Position numbers and translations under genes: made by a program
Source of the DNA: Thalassospira sp. MCCC 1A03138
GTDB taxonomy: Bacteria; Pseudomonadota; Alphaproteobacteria; Rhodospirillales; Thalassospiraceae
Length of the DNA stretch: 64,000 nucleotides
Reading direction: 5' to 3'
Assembly: GCF_002115785.1 (NCBI RefSeq)
Contig: NZ_JFJY01000005.1
Span: 124,001 to 188,000 of the forward strand
The notes under the pieces: model-generated
The model's database searches: none
What the model saw: the letters and a program-made list of their open reading frames with translations, nothing else
Told to the model about the DNA's origin: nothing
Shown: piece after piece, positions 34,386 to 43,700 of the stretch
Layout: each line of letters starts with the position of its first letter
Numbering within the stretch: the first letter of the stretch is position 1

Positions 34386-35519
34386 ATGACCACCGATATT
34401 CAAACCGTCATCATCGGCGCCGGCGTTGTCGGCCTTGCCTGCGCACGCGCCCTGGCCAACGCCGGTCGGGAAGTTCTGATTATCGAACGTCACGATGCAA
34501 TCGGAACCGAGACCAGCGCACGCAATAGCGAAGTCATCCATGCCGGTATTTACTATCCAAAAAACAGTCTGAAGGCGAGGTTCTGCGTGGCAGGACGAGA
34601 TATGCTGTATCGCTATTGCGCAGAAAACGGCATTGATCATAAACGAACCGGCAAGCTGATTGTCGCAACCCACGACGATCAGATACCCGCCCTGCGCGAT
34701 ATTGAAAAACGGGCGCAGGAAAATGGGGTCCATGACCTTGTCTGGCTTGACGGACATGACGCGATTGCGCGCGAACCGGCCCTGAACTGCGTGGCAGCAC
34801 TTGAAAGTCCGTCAACCGGCATTATTGATTCCCATCAGCTGATGGTGACCCTATTGGGCGAGGCAGAGGCAAACGGGGCAACTTTGGCACTTAATACCGA
34901 TGTTGTGTCCGCGAAATTTGAAAACGGCATTTTTGCCATCGAAACGCGTGACCGCGACGGTCAGGAGATGAGCCTGACCTGTACCGAGCTTCTGATCGCC
35001 GGGGGCCTGCATAGTCAGACATTGGCGCATAATTTTACCGGCCTGCCAGAACAGAGCATTCCGCCACAGCATTATGCACGCGGATGCTATTTCACGCTTT
35101 CGGGCAAGGCCCCCTTCTCCACCCTGATTTATCCGGCCCCCGAACAGGCCGGGCTTGGCATTCATCTGACCCTTGATCTGGGGGGACAGGCGCGTTTTGG
35201 CCCGGATGTGACCTGGGTTGAAGAACCAAACTATGACGTGCCCGAAGAAAAACGTGCGGGATTTGCAGCTGCCATTCGCAAATACTATCCGGCACTGGAC
35301 GAAAATGCCCTGCAAACCGGTTATGCCGGTGTCCGACCAAAAATTCAGGCACCGGGCGAAGCCGCCCGCGACTTTCTGATTTCGGATCGCGAAACCCATG
35401 GCATTGATGGTCTGGTGATACTCTATGGCATTGAATCACCGGGATTGACGGCATGCCTTGCAATAGCGGACCATGTCCAAAATGTCTTTTCACGACCGCA
35501 GGCAAAGGCAGCGTCATGA
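34386..35519 (+). CDS. FAD-dependent oxidoreductase, L-2-hydroxyglutarate oxidase-like
   Basis: 377 residues of the DAO/GlpD superfamily. N-terminal FAD motif TVIIGAGVVGLACARALANAGREVLIIER, then the L-2-HG oxidase-type stretch GTETSARNSEVIHAGIYYPKNSLKARFCVAG, and C-terminal GYAGVRPKIQAPGEAARDFLI ... GIESPGLTACLAIADHV. This matches the LhgO/L2HGDH branch, which oxidises L-2-hydroxyglutarate to 2-oxoglutarate, a metabolite-repair or lysine-degradation step. Substrate is inferred from family resemblance. The stop overlaps the next gene's ATG (ATGA). Confidence 0.86.
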   Translation: MTTDIQTVIIGAGVVGLACARALANAGREVLIIERHDAIGTETSARNSEVIHAGIYYPKNSLKARFCVAGRDMLYRYCAENGIDHKRTGKLIVATHDDQIPALRDIEKRAQENGVHDLVWLDGHDAIAREPALNCVAALESPSTGIIDSHQLMVTLLGEAEANGATLALNTDVVSAKFENGIFAIETRDRDGQEMSLTCTELLIAGGLHSQTLAHNFTGLPEQSIPPQHYARGCYFTLSGKAPFSTLIYPAPEQAGLGIHLTLDLGGQARFGPDVTWVEEPNYDVPEEKRAGFAAAIRKYYPALDENALQTGYAGVRPKIQAPGEAARDFLISDRETHGIDGLVILYGIESPGLTACLAIADHVQNVFSRPQAKAAS

Positions 35520-36706
35520 TGGCAGAAGCAGGCTGGCAAAAAGTACGCGATTTGAGCCGGGGAAAAGTTTCGGGCAAATTGACCATCAATCCGCGAAGCA
35601 GATTTCGCTGGAAACGCTCCCTTGTCGCCTTTGGTTTGGTAGTTGGCAGCCTTTGCGCGCCTGTCACGTTGACAGCTCCGGCAAACGCCCAGCAGTTGGA
35701 ACCTTTCGTTCCTCCCCCCAACAGTCTTAGTTCACCGCGCAAACGAAGCGAGGCAACCGGAACGGAAAAGCCGGATGTTCAGTTTGCCGATGAAATGCGA
35801 AATTTCGTCATTCAACTCAGTCGGTGGGCGAAGTCCTATCGCAGCGATTTTTCGATCATTGCCCTTAATGGTCTGGAACTGACGGAATATCTTGAAACCA
35901 CGCTGTTTGCATCGCGCGGGACGGCAGAGCCTGCACGCAACTATCTGCGTGCGCTTGACGGTATCATGATCGAAGCCCCGTTTTACGGTTTCGATAAATA
36001 TGGCGAGCCCACAGATAGCGAGGAAACCAAATATATCCTTGGCTATCTGGATCGTCTGAAATCATCCGGGCTTGAATATTTCGCGCTGGACTACACCGAT
36101 AAAAGCGATGCACAGCAGGCCGCACGCCAGAAGTTGCGGGACCTTAACGCACTTTATTACGCGGCTCCGCCGCCCGATAAGCAGCTTTCGACATTGGCGA
36201 AAGTACCGCGCACACCAATTGGCGCGAACCCGCATATCATCGATAATATTCGCGAAGCCAAAAATTACGCGATCGTGCTCGACAGTTCACCTTATGGAAC
36301 CAAGGACGCATTTATCGACGCAATGATCGACACCAATTACGATGTCCTGATCATTGATCCGTTCCATCGCGGCACGATCCCGCTGACCTATGACGACATG
36401 AAGCGTCTGCGCTATAAAAAAGTCGGCACGCCGCGCACCATCCTTGCCTATCTGAATATCGGAACGGCTGAAACATATCGCTACTACTGGCAGAATAACT
36501 GGCGTGCGGGCAGCCCTGAATTCATCGGCGAAGGCAACCTTGATGCGCGCTGGGGGCAGGAACACCATGTCTATTACTGGTCACAGGCATGGCAGAATAT
36601 TCTGTTCGGCAGCGAAAACAGCTATCTGGGCGGTATCATGAAGCTTGGGTTCGATGGTGTGGTGCTGGGCGGGCTGAATGAATATAGCTGGTGGCTGGAT
36701 TACTAG
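35516..36706 (+). CDS. GH114-like (endo-alpha-1,4-polygalactosaminidase-related) exported protein
   Basis: 396 residues. The ATG at 35516 overlaps the oxidoreductase stop (ATGA); ATG 35519 is an equally good alternative. A long basic n-region is followed by a hydrophobic segment and AxA site (VTLTAPANA|QQ). The C-terminal ~250 residues form a TIM-barrel of the GH114/TM1410 family: YDVLIIDPFHRG, TILAYLNIGTAETYRYYWQNNW, DARWGQEHHVYYWSQAWQNILFG, and GFDGVVLGGLNEY. In the last motif the Asp usual in GFDGVxLD is a Gly, so catalytic competence is uncertain. The N-terminal domain (~100-200) also has a helical barrel-like start. Export points to polysaccharide handling in the envelope. Confidence 0.78.
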   Translation: MMAEAGWQKVRDLSRGKVSGKLTINPRSRFRWKRSLVAFGLVVGSLCAPVTLTAPANAQQLEPFVPPPNSLSSPRKRSEATGTEKPDVQFADEMRNFVIQLSRWAKSYRSDFSIIALNGLELTEYLETTLFASRGTAEPARNYLRALDGIMIEAPFYGFDKYGEPTDSEETKYILGYLDRLKSSGLEYFALDYTDKSDAQQAARQKLRDLNALYYAAPPPDKQLSTLAKVPRTPIGANPHIIDNIREAKNYAIVLDSSPYGTKDAFIDAMIDTNYDVLIIDPFHRGTIPLTYDDMKRLRYKKVGTPRTILAYLNIGTAETYRYYWQNNWRAGSPEFIGEGNLDARWGQEHHVYYWSQAWQNILFGSENSYLGGIMKLGFDGVVLGGLNEYSWWLDY

Positions 36707-36846
36707 ATCCTGATCATGGCCACCTGCGAATTCATCACAACTCCGGGATATGCCGTCAGACCATTTGACGGTGACAGAGCAGATCGGGCAATCTTGCATC
36801 ATTCCAAAACAATATGCCGCTGACAGGCAGTCCCCGGAGGTTTCGA

Positions 36847-37440
36847 ATGTCTACGCCCATCATCCATTATTTCTTTGTTCAGTCCCCCTGGTCGTTCTTC
36901 GGGTTTAACCGCGTTGTCGAAATCGCACGCAAACATGATACACCGATCATACATAAGCCATGCCGGGCAGCGGATGTCTGGCAACATGGCGGCGGTGTTC
37001 CCTTGGCGCAACGCCCCAAACCGCGCCAAGAATATCGCATGGTCGAAATGAAGCGCTGGGCAGACTTTTTGAACATTCCGGTCAATCTGACCCCTGCCGC
37101 GTTTCCGGTGGACGAAACATTGGCCGCGCGCACCATTATCGCGGTTCAGGACGAAGACAAGGACCCGACCGGACTGATCCATACGCTGATGGGAGATATC
37201 TGGCTTCGAGATCGCAATATTGCCGAGCCACAGGTCGTCCGCGAGGCGCTTGTGACGAACGGATTGTCGGGCGAATACATCGAACATGCCGATTATCCGG
37301 CGATTGCCAAAATTTATGATGCCAACAGCGAAGCTGCAAAAGCAGACAATATCTTTGGCGTTCCGACATATTTTGCCAATGGCGAAATGTTCTGGGGACA
37401 GGACCGGCTTGATTTCCTTGATCGCGCACTTGCGAAGTAA
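36847..37440 (+). CDS. 2-hydroxychromene-2-carboxylate isomerase-family (GST kappa/DsbA-fold) protein
   Basis: 197 residues from ATG 36847, with GGAGG 7 nt upstream. N-terminal HYFFVQSPWSFFGFNRVVEIA contains the Ser-Pro-x-Ser active-site region of HCCA isomerases instead of a CxxC. A helical insertion (RPKPRQEYRMVEMKRWADFLNIPVNLTPAAFPVDE) and IFGVPTYFANGEMFWGQDRL at the cis-Pro loop complete the fold. HCCA isomerases are glutathione-dependent and act in naphthalene-type catabolism, but many homologues act elsewhere. A second paralogue is at 45377. Confidence 0.87.
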   Translation: MSTPIIHYFFVQSPWSFFGFNRVVEIARKHDTPIIHKPCRAADVWQHGGGVPLAQRPKPRQEYRMVEMKRWADFLNIPVNLTPAAFPVDETLAARTIIAVQDEDKDPTGLIHTLMGDIWLRDRNIAEPQVVREALVTNGLSGEYIEHADYPAIAKIYDANSEAAKADNIFGVPTYFANGEMFWGQDRLDFLDRALAK

Positions 37441-37461
37441 GGCATTCCGATCATCACCGAA

Positions 37462-37502
37462 AACAACAAGGGCGGGTTGAAACCCGCCCTTGTTGTTTTG
37501 GC
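37462..37502 (+). terminator. Bidirectional Rho-independent terminator
   Basis: A perfect 17-bp stem (37462-37478 with 37481-37497) with a GA apex and T-rich tail. It lies between the HCCA isomerase-like gene and the convergent small ORF at 37530. Confidence 0.93.
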
Positions 37503-37529
37503 CGCTGGCCGGAAATCCCGTTGTGCCGG

Positions 37530-37769
37530 TTAGTCACGGCGTTTGACGTGATCGACAACAAAACCGTCGCAAGACGGGTAGGTGTTTTCGATCATGGCAA
37601 GTGCCTTGTATTCGTCCTTGGCAGCAACTTCGTGGGTCTGCACATCGGCCCAGCGATCATCAAAAACCTCGTGGGAACGATTCTCTTTGACGCATTCACG
37701 AACGGCCTGGTTGTGCAGTTCAACCTGATAAACGGTTTGACGTGGGTCTGTGAAAGCAGACATGTCCAC
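37530..37769 (-). CDS. Small uncharacterised protein
   Basis: 79 residues. The GTG at 37769 has AAGGAG 5 nt upstream; an ATG two codons in (37763) is also possible. The sequence (SAFTDPRQTVYQVELHNQAVRECVKENRSHEVFDDRWADVQTHEV, in parts) is acidic, soluble and has two Cys (in RECVKEN and PSCDGF). No recognised domain. Flanked by a strong terminator on one side and a strong ribosome site on the other, it is very likely a real gene. Confidence 0.7.
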   Translation of the reverse strand: MDMSAFTDPRQTVYQVELHNQAVRECVKENRSHEVFDDRWADVQTHEVAAKDEYKALAMIENTYPSCDGFVVDHVKRRD

Positions 37770-38339
37770 CCGGTCTCCTTACTTTTGCCTGCGGCGCCCG
37801 CCCGACGCCGCCTGTGTCCTGAACCGGGAATTTCATAAAAATGAAACGCCCAACCACGAGTGTGGAACAAGTGGCTTAACGAGCCGTAAATCATCCGGCT
37901 GTATTCCATATTTAAATGAATTGATCCGGATTGAAGTGTGACGGTTTTGCATGGCTGGGTCCAAAATGGCGTAATTCTGCGGTGCGGCACGAATTCCTAT
38001 CGCAGCGCAACTTATCTATTTCAGTTTATCCTTATACTTGGATTTCGGCCTTTCAAGCGCCGTTTGAACAACAAAAACGGGGTTGCGACGCGCAACGACA
38101 AATGCACAAGATAACCATAAATCGCAAAATACGCATTTCAGTACGCGAAAGATTATTTCAAAGCATCCTCCTCACGATCACAAAATTCCATCTTTTGTCG
38201 CGCGTTTTACCGAAACGGTCTTTTTTTAACCCAAAGGTGATTTTGAAATTGATCAAAAGCACGAAGCATCAAACATAAAGGAATAACCAAGGACCGACCC
38301 TTGCAGAATAACGAGCTTGCGCCAGGAGGCGACACCAGG
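37770..38339. other. 570-bp AT-rich intergenic region
   Basis: No supported gene. It has an inverted repeat TTTCAT-AAAA-ATGAAA near 37830-37846 (upstream of the small gene) and repeated TACGC/CGC-rich half-sites (CGCAAAATACGCATTT, CAGTACGCGAAA) near 38124-38153, 190 bp upstream of the dehydrogenase gene, which might be regulator sites. A 115-codon open frame in it has coding features unlike its neighbours and is not called. Confidence 0.55.
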
Positions 38340-39386
38340 ATGAACGTTTTTTCCGACACCGCATTTGACGGCCATGAAGAGGTTGTTTTCGCCAGTGATC
38401 CCGACACCGGCCTCAAGGCCATTATTGCAGTGCACAATACCAATCTTGGCCCGTCGCTGGGCGGATGCCGTATGTGGCCTTATGCGTCGGAACAGGAAGC
38501 CATTCACGATGTGCTGCGACTGTCCCGTGGCATGACCTATAAATCAGCGCTTGCAAATCTGCCACTTGGTGGCGGCAAATCGGTTATTATCGGTGATCCG
38601 CGCAGTCAGAAAACGCCCGAGCTGTTTCGCGCAGTAGGTCGGGCTGTTGAACGGGTTGGCGGTCGCTACATCGTGGCCGAAGATGTTGGCACCAGCCCCG
38701 AGGATATGGAACAGATCGCCAGCCAGACCAAGCATGTCGGTGGTATTAATGACGGCAAAGATCCAGCACGGACCGGCGATCCGTCCCCCTTCACCGCCTA
38801 CGGCGTTTTTATCGGCCTGAAAGAAGCGGTTCGCTTTAAAAACGGTCATGACGATCTTGCGGGGTTACGCGTTGCCGTTCAGGGGCTTGGCAATGTCGGC
38901 TATCACCTGTGTCGCATGCTGCATTCGGCGGGTGCACGACTGGTTGTGTCGGACCTAAATGCCAACAGCGTTAACCGGGCGGTCGAAGAATTCGGCGCTA
39001 CTGCGGTTTCAACCGACGAAATCCTGTTCATTGATGCCGATATTCTGGCCCCCTGCGCGTTGGGGGGCGTCGTTAACGACCGCAGCATCGATAAAATCCG
39101 CGCCCGCATCATTGCAGGTGCCGCTAACAACCAGCTTGAAGCCGACCGGCACGGCGAAATGCTGCGCGAGGCGGGCATTCTTTATGCGCCGGATTATGTG
39201 ATCAATGCGGGTGGCGTTGTCGAAGTCTATTATTGCCGCGAAGGCAGGCCGGTGAGCGAAACCAACAAGCATATCGAAGGTATCGCCGCCACCGTGCGCG
39301 AAATCTTTGAACGTGCAGACCGCCAAAACCTGTCGACCGGTTTTGTTGCGGACCGCCTGGCCGAGGAACGGTTCGGGAAGCGCTGA
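38340..39386 (+). CDS. Leucine dehydrogenase-type Glu/Leu/Phe/Val dehydrogenase
   Basis: 348 residues from ATG 38340 (AGGAGG 10 nt upstream). The catalytic dimerisation domain carries LGPSLGGCRMWPYASE and MTYKSALANLPLGGGKSVIIGDPR, in which the second Lys (LGGGKS) is the conserved catalytic Lys. The NAD domain has VAVQGLGNVGYHLCRML. The size and motifs fit leucine/valine dehydrogenases, which reversibly deaminate branched-chain amino acids to 2-oxo acids, and not the larger glutamate dehydrogenases. This would feed the leucine-degradation operon at 46247. Substrate is inferred. Confidence 0.89.
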   Translation: MNVFSDTAFDGHEEVVFASDPDTGLKAIIAVHNTNLGPSLGGCRMWPYASEQEAIHDVLRLSRGMTYKSALANLPLGGGKSVIIGDPRSQKTPELFRAVGRAVERVGGRYIVAEDVGTSPEDMEQIASQTKHVGGINDGKDPARTGDPSPFTAYGVFIGLKEAVRFKNGHDDLAGLRVAVQGLGNVGYHLCRMLHSAGARLVVSDLNANSVNRAVEEFGATAVSTDEILFIDADILAPCALGGVVNDRSIDKIRARIIAGAANNQLEADRHGEMLREAGILYAPDYVINAGGVVEVYYCREGRPVSETNKHIEGIAATVREIFERADRQNLSTGFVADRLAEERFGKR

Positions 39387-39391
39387 TTTTC

Positions 39392-39426
39392 AAACCTGCC
39401 TGCATTCCCGGAACGCAGGCAGGTTT
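39392..39426 (+). terminator. Terminator-like hairpin after the dehydrogenase gene
   Basis: AAACCTGCCTGC (39392-39403) pairs perfectly with GCAGGCAGGTTT (39415-39426), 11-nt loop, starting 6 bp after the stop. The T-tract is short. Confidence 0.7.
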
Positions 39427-39495
39427 CCGGGTCTGAAAACAGCAAAGCCCCCGCTTGCGGAGGCGTCATCAAAATTTCCCGATCTATATTGGAGC

Positions 39496-39729
39496 TTATT
39501 CGGCGGCAATCGGAGCCACATTTGCGGTGACAGCGGCCGCATCATCGCAATCGCAATTGCCGCATGTTTTCGCCTGAAGCAATTCCGCACGCATGTGGCA
39601 GGCGCATTTCCCGCATTGCGGGGCACAGCCATGGAAACGGAATACGTCCGCAGGGCGCGTTGCACCACCTTCCTCGGCGGCACGACGAACATCGCGTTCT
39701 TTTATGGCGTTACAAATGCAAACATACAT
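39496..39729 (-). CDS. bfd: Bacterioferritin-associated ferredoxin-like [2Fe-2S] protein
   Basis: 77 residues. The Cys4-x-Cys6 and Cys39-x-x-Cys42 set (QCGKC) of the Bfd family is intact, with extra Cys at 35 and 44. Bfd reduces bacterioferritin to release stored iron and is normally iron-starvation induced. The C-terminal tail is unusual for its own cysteines (TCGNCDCDD) followed by an Ala-rich end. No bfr gene is in the window. Confidence 0.88.
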   Translation of the reverse strand: MYVCICNAIKERDVRRAAEEGGATRPADVFRFHGCAPQCGKCACHMRAELLQAKTCGNCDCDDAAAVTANVAPIAAE

Positions 39730-39825
39730 CGGCGTAATTGCAATCAGTTATTAATGACAGCAACCTACCTGTAATCCACATGCGAATAGTTTTCAAACAC
39801 TTTTGCAACACGCAGATAAAAAAAG

Positions 39826-39859
39826 ATCCCCCGCAAACTGGCAGATTTGCAGGGGATCG
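39826..39859 (-). terminator. Rho-independent terminator of the BON lipoprotein gene
   Basis: GATCCCC-GCAAA and TTTGC-GGGGATC pair with one bulge; on the minus strand it is followed by seven Ts. 28 bp past the stop of the BON gene. Confidence 0.82.
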
Positions 39860-39886
39860 CGAGAAAATCTTTTAATCACAAGGTGA

Positions 39887-40516
39887 TCAGACAGTTGCGA
39901 TATGGCTGACGACGCGCTTGACACCCTTGATACGACGAACGATTGACAGCACTTTGTCGAGCTCTTCGCTGCTTTGGGCATCCCCCATGATGTAGACGAT
40001 ATTGTTCACGGACTGCCAACGGTAGTTCACCGAACTGACACCTTTTTCGGCCAATAACAATGCCTTGATCTGGCTTTCGATCCAAACGTCTGAACCTGTC
40101 TGGGTCGCCGAATCCGCCGGCACGGCATTTTTGCCATATTCGTCTTCTGCCTTGTGATAGGCCTCGATGGTTGCCGCATCGGCGACTTCAAGATGGTCAT
40201 AGACAGTCTTGATGCGGCTGTCCTGTTTGACCAGCGACATCACATCAAAATATTTGCCTTTGGAATCGACCATGCCGGTGACCATCACCTGCTGTTTCCA
40301 GATATCGACATTCACGTCGATAAGGTAGGTATGGTCGACCTTAGAGAACTCGCCAAGGATGCCTGACTTGATCTGGGTATCAAGCCACTGGTCATTCCCG
40401 GTCCGGTCTTCCAGCGGCATCTGTAACGGCCCACAGGCCGCAAGCGGCGTCGCCAGCAAGGCACATACCGAAACAGCCTTCATCGCGTTGCGCCAGCCTC
40501 GGGAAATCGTGATCAT
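39887..40516 (-). CDS. BON-domain lipoprotein (OsmY/YraP-like)
   Basis: 209 residues from ATG 40516, with AAGGAG 7 nt upstream. Signal peptide with lipobox LAAC (LATPLAACGPLQ). Two BON domains: residues ~40-110 (WLDTQIKSGILGEFSKVDHTY ... QQVMVTGMVDSKGKY) and ~140-205 (VWIESQIKALLLAEKGVSSVNYRW ... NIVYIMGDAQSSEELDKVL). BON domains bind membranes and appear in envelope-stress proteins such as YraP/DolP. Location is predicted at the inner leaflet of the outer membrane. Confidence 0.88.
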   Translation of the reverse strand: MITISRGWRNAMKAVSVCALLATPLAACGPLQMPLEDRTGNDQWLDTQIKSGILGEFSKVDHTYLIDVNVDIWKQQVMVTGMVDSKGKYFDVMSLVKQDSRIKTVYDHLEVADAATIEAYHKAEDEYGKNAVPADSATQTGSDVWIESQIKALLLAEKGVSSVNYRWQSVNNIVYIMGDAQSSEELDKVLSIVRRIKGVKRVVSHIATV

Positions 40517-40727
40517 CTTTGTGCTCCTTCTCATGCCGATGGATCGACATATTCAAATTCTTTCGAACCACTAATACAGCAGATCGCAATAAAGCTTTAA
40601 CGCCCTGAACTGCCCGTGGTTCCGGCACATCTTGTGGCAGGCGATTATGACGAAAAAAAGCCCGCACACAATTGCCTGGGCATGTTTCGTCACAACACAA
40701 AGGCACAATATCGCCCCCCCAAAGAAA

Positions 40728-40752
40728 AGACCGGGGTATATCGCCCCGGTCT
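40728..40752 (-). terminator. Rho-independent terminator of putA
   Basis: AGACCGGGG/CCCCGGTCT perfect 9-bp stem, 7-nt loop; on the minus strand followed by TTTCTTTG. 29 bp past the putA stop. Confidence 0.83.
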
Positions 40753-40780
40753 CTGGTGACGGATATAGCGATCCGTAAGA

Positions 40781-43700
40781 TCAGTTTTCTTCCATCGACA
40801 TCAGCGACGCGTTACCGCCCGCCGCCGTCGTATTGATGGTAATGGTTTTTTCGGTCGCAAAACGATGCAGGAATGTTTCGTCAGGCAACGCACCGTCATC
40901 GTCAGCACCGCTATCGGAAATCAGCGACAGGATCGCGCCGTCACGTTTTGCCAGAAGCTGCTTGAACGCCGTTACACGATCAAGGGGCGCAATACAGGAT
41001 ACACCGGCGACATCGCCATCATACATCACGGCAACGCCGACCTTAGATGACACAACGCCGACAAGCTTTATCGGGAGGCCTGCTTCGAGCGCAAATACCG
41101 GAAGATCACCAAGCCATTTCTGATCGCCTGCCACAATTACCGCATTGCCCGCAGCAAGGGCTGCGGCAATATGACGGATAATCCGGGATGGCTCGGCATC
41201 CTTTTCGGCCTGAACCAGATAGACACCACGTCCCAGCATATAAAGGTCGTTGGTTTCACCGGTCGGCCCGGGCATCCGGGTCGGCGCAACAAAGCCGTTT
41301 TCCGAAATTGCGGCAAAATTCGCGATCAGTTCGGCATTTTCCGACAATTCACTGACCGGGGCGGCTGCCAGTTTGGTCGCGAAATTTTCCAGAAGACGAA
41401 CACGTTCATTGCCATCCGTCGCCTGCCATTTGACCTGTGCTGCCTGCAGGAAGCGGTATTCCTCGTCTGCCAGCGATGCCTTGATCACGATAGGCGAGCG
41501 GTCATCGGCAATGGCGGCACTACCAGCGGCCTTTTGACCGGCTTCAGTCACCGGCTTGGCAAAGCGTTCGACATAGTGCGGACCGCCTGCTTTCGGGCCG
41601 GTACCAGATTTACCCTGACCGCCGAACGGCTGCACGCCAACAACAGCCCCAATCATGTTGCGGTTCACATAGCAGTTGCCAACACGCAGCTTTTGCGAAA
41701 TCTGGCGCACGGTGCTGTCGATACGCGAATGGATGCCCATCGTCAGGCCATAACCGGACGCATTGATCTGATCGAGAACCTTGTCCAGATCGCGCGCCTT
41801 GTAGCGAACAACGTGAACAACCGGGCCAAACACCTCACGTTCAAGAACATCAAGCGACGGAATTTCAAAGCAATGCGGCGCAAAGAATGTGCCGTCCTTG
41901 CATTCGGGCAAGATGTCACAGGCATGCAGCAGCTTGGCTTCCTTGGTCATGCGTTCGGCATGCGCGACAAGGGTTTTGCGCGATTTTTCGTCAATCACTG
42001 GTCCGACGTCGATATCAAGGAATTTTGGGTCACCAACGCGCAGTTCCTTCATCGCCCCGACCAGCATGTGGCAAAGTTTATCGACGATGTCTTCCTGAAC
42101 GAACAGGACACGCAGGGCTGAACAACGCTGCCCGGCGGACTGGAATCCGGAAATGATCGCATCCTGAACAACCTGTTCCGGCAATGCGGTTGAATCGACA
42201 ATCATCGCATTCTGGCCACCGGTTTCGGCGATCAAAGGCAACGGAACACCCGGGCGCTTTGCCAGCGCCTGATTTATGACCTGCGCCGTTTCAGTCGAAC
42301 CGGTAAATGCCACCCCCGCAATACGCGGATCATTGATCAGGATATTGCCGATCACGCGCCCCGGCCCCGGCAGCAGCGTAAATGCAGCCCCCGGCACACC
42401 TGCGGCAAGGATAAGCTCGGCGGCCTTAGCCGCGACAAGCGACGTCTGTTCGGCCGGTTTGGCGATAACGGCGTTACCAGCCGCCAGTGCCGCACTGACC
42501 TGGCCCAAGAAAATCGCAAGCGGGAAGTTCCACGGGCTGATGCAGACGAAAATGCCGCGACCTTCAAGGATGCAGCCCTCGCGGAAGTTTTCTTCTGCCC
42601 GGTTGGCATAATAACGGCAGAAATCGACAGCTTCGCGTACTTCGGCAACACCGTCGGAATAGAGCTTTCCTGCTTCGCGTTGACAGAGCGCGATAAATTC
42701 GTCCATGTTGTCTTCAAGAAGATCACCTAGACGGCGCAGGCACGCGGCACGCTCAGTCGCCGCGGTCTTGTTCCAGATTTCATAACCTTTGGCGGCGGCA
42801 ACAATCGCGGCCTCGACATCGGCTTCACCGGCCTGAACCAGTTCGCCGACTTTTTCGTTCCGGTTTGACGGGTTTAGAACATCAATCGCCTCACCCGAGA
42901 CAAGCTTGCCATCAATCAGCGGTGCAGCATGCCAGATTTTACCCTCAATCGAGGCCAGCTTTTCGGCCAACGGCAGAAGCTTGGTCGTATCGGTCAGATC
43001 AATGCCCTTGGAATTGACTCGACCAGCACCATAAAGATCAACCGGTGCCGGAATTTTCGGATGGGCCTTGCGTGGCAGGGCAGCCATCTTTTCCACCGGA
43101 TCGGCGATCATTTCCTCGATCGGTAGCTGTTCGTCCTGAATACGGTTTACAAAGCTGGTATTGGCACCGTTTTCAAGCAGACGTCGGACGAGATAGGCCA
43201 GCAAATCCTCGTGGGTGCCAACAGGTGCATAAACACGGCACGGCACGTTTTCACCATTTTTATCGACAATCTGTTCATACAGGGCTTCGCCCATGCCATG
43301 AAGACGCTGGAATTCAAACGTCCGGTCATTGCCAGCCATTTCCAGAACCGATGCCACGGTGTGGGCATTGTGGCTGGCGAACTGGCAATAGAATGCGTCG
43401 CGACGCGACAGCATGAAACGTGCACACGCCAGATAGGAAACATCGGTTGCGGCCTTGCGGGTGAAGACCGGATACCCTTCAAACCCGTTTTCCTGACTGT
43501 TCTTGACCTCGGTATCCCAGTAGGCCCCTTTGACAAGGCGCACCATCATTTTGCGCCCGACCTTGACCGACAGGTCGGCAAGCCATTCCAGCACGTGATA
43601 GGCACGTTTCTGATAGGCCTGCACCGCAAGACCGTATCCTTCCCATCCATCAAGATCGGGATCGGCAAACACTGCCCCGATCACATCAAGCGACAGGTCC

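Noticed and set aside
37931-38278. 115-codon open frame in the AT-rich intergenic region
   Set aside because: No ribosome site, basic and Ser/Leu-rich random-looking peptide, and composition unlike neighbouring genes.
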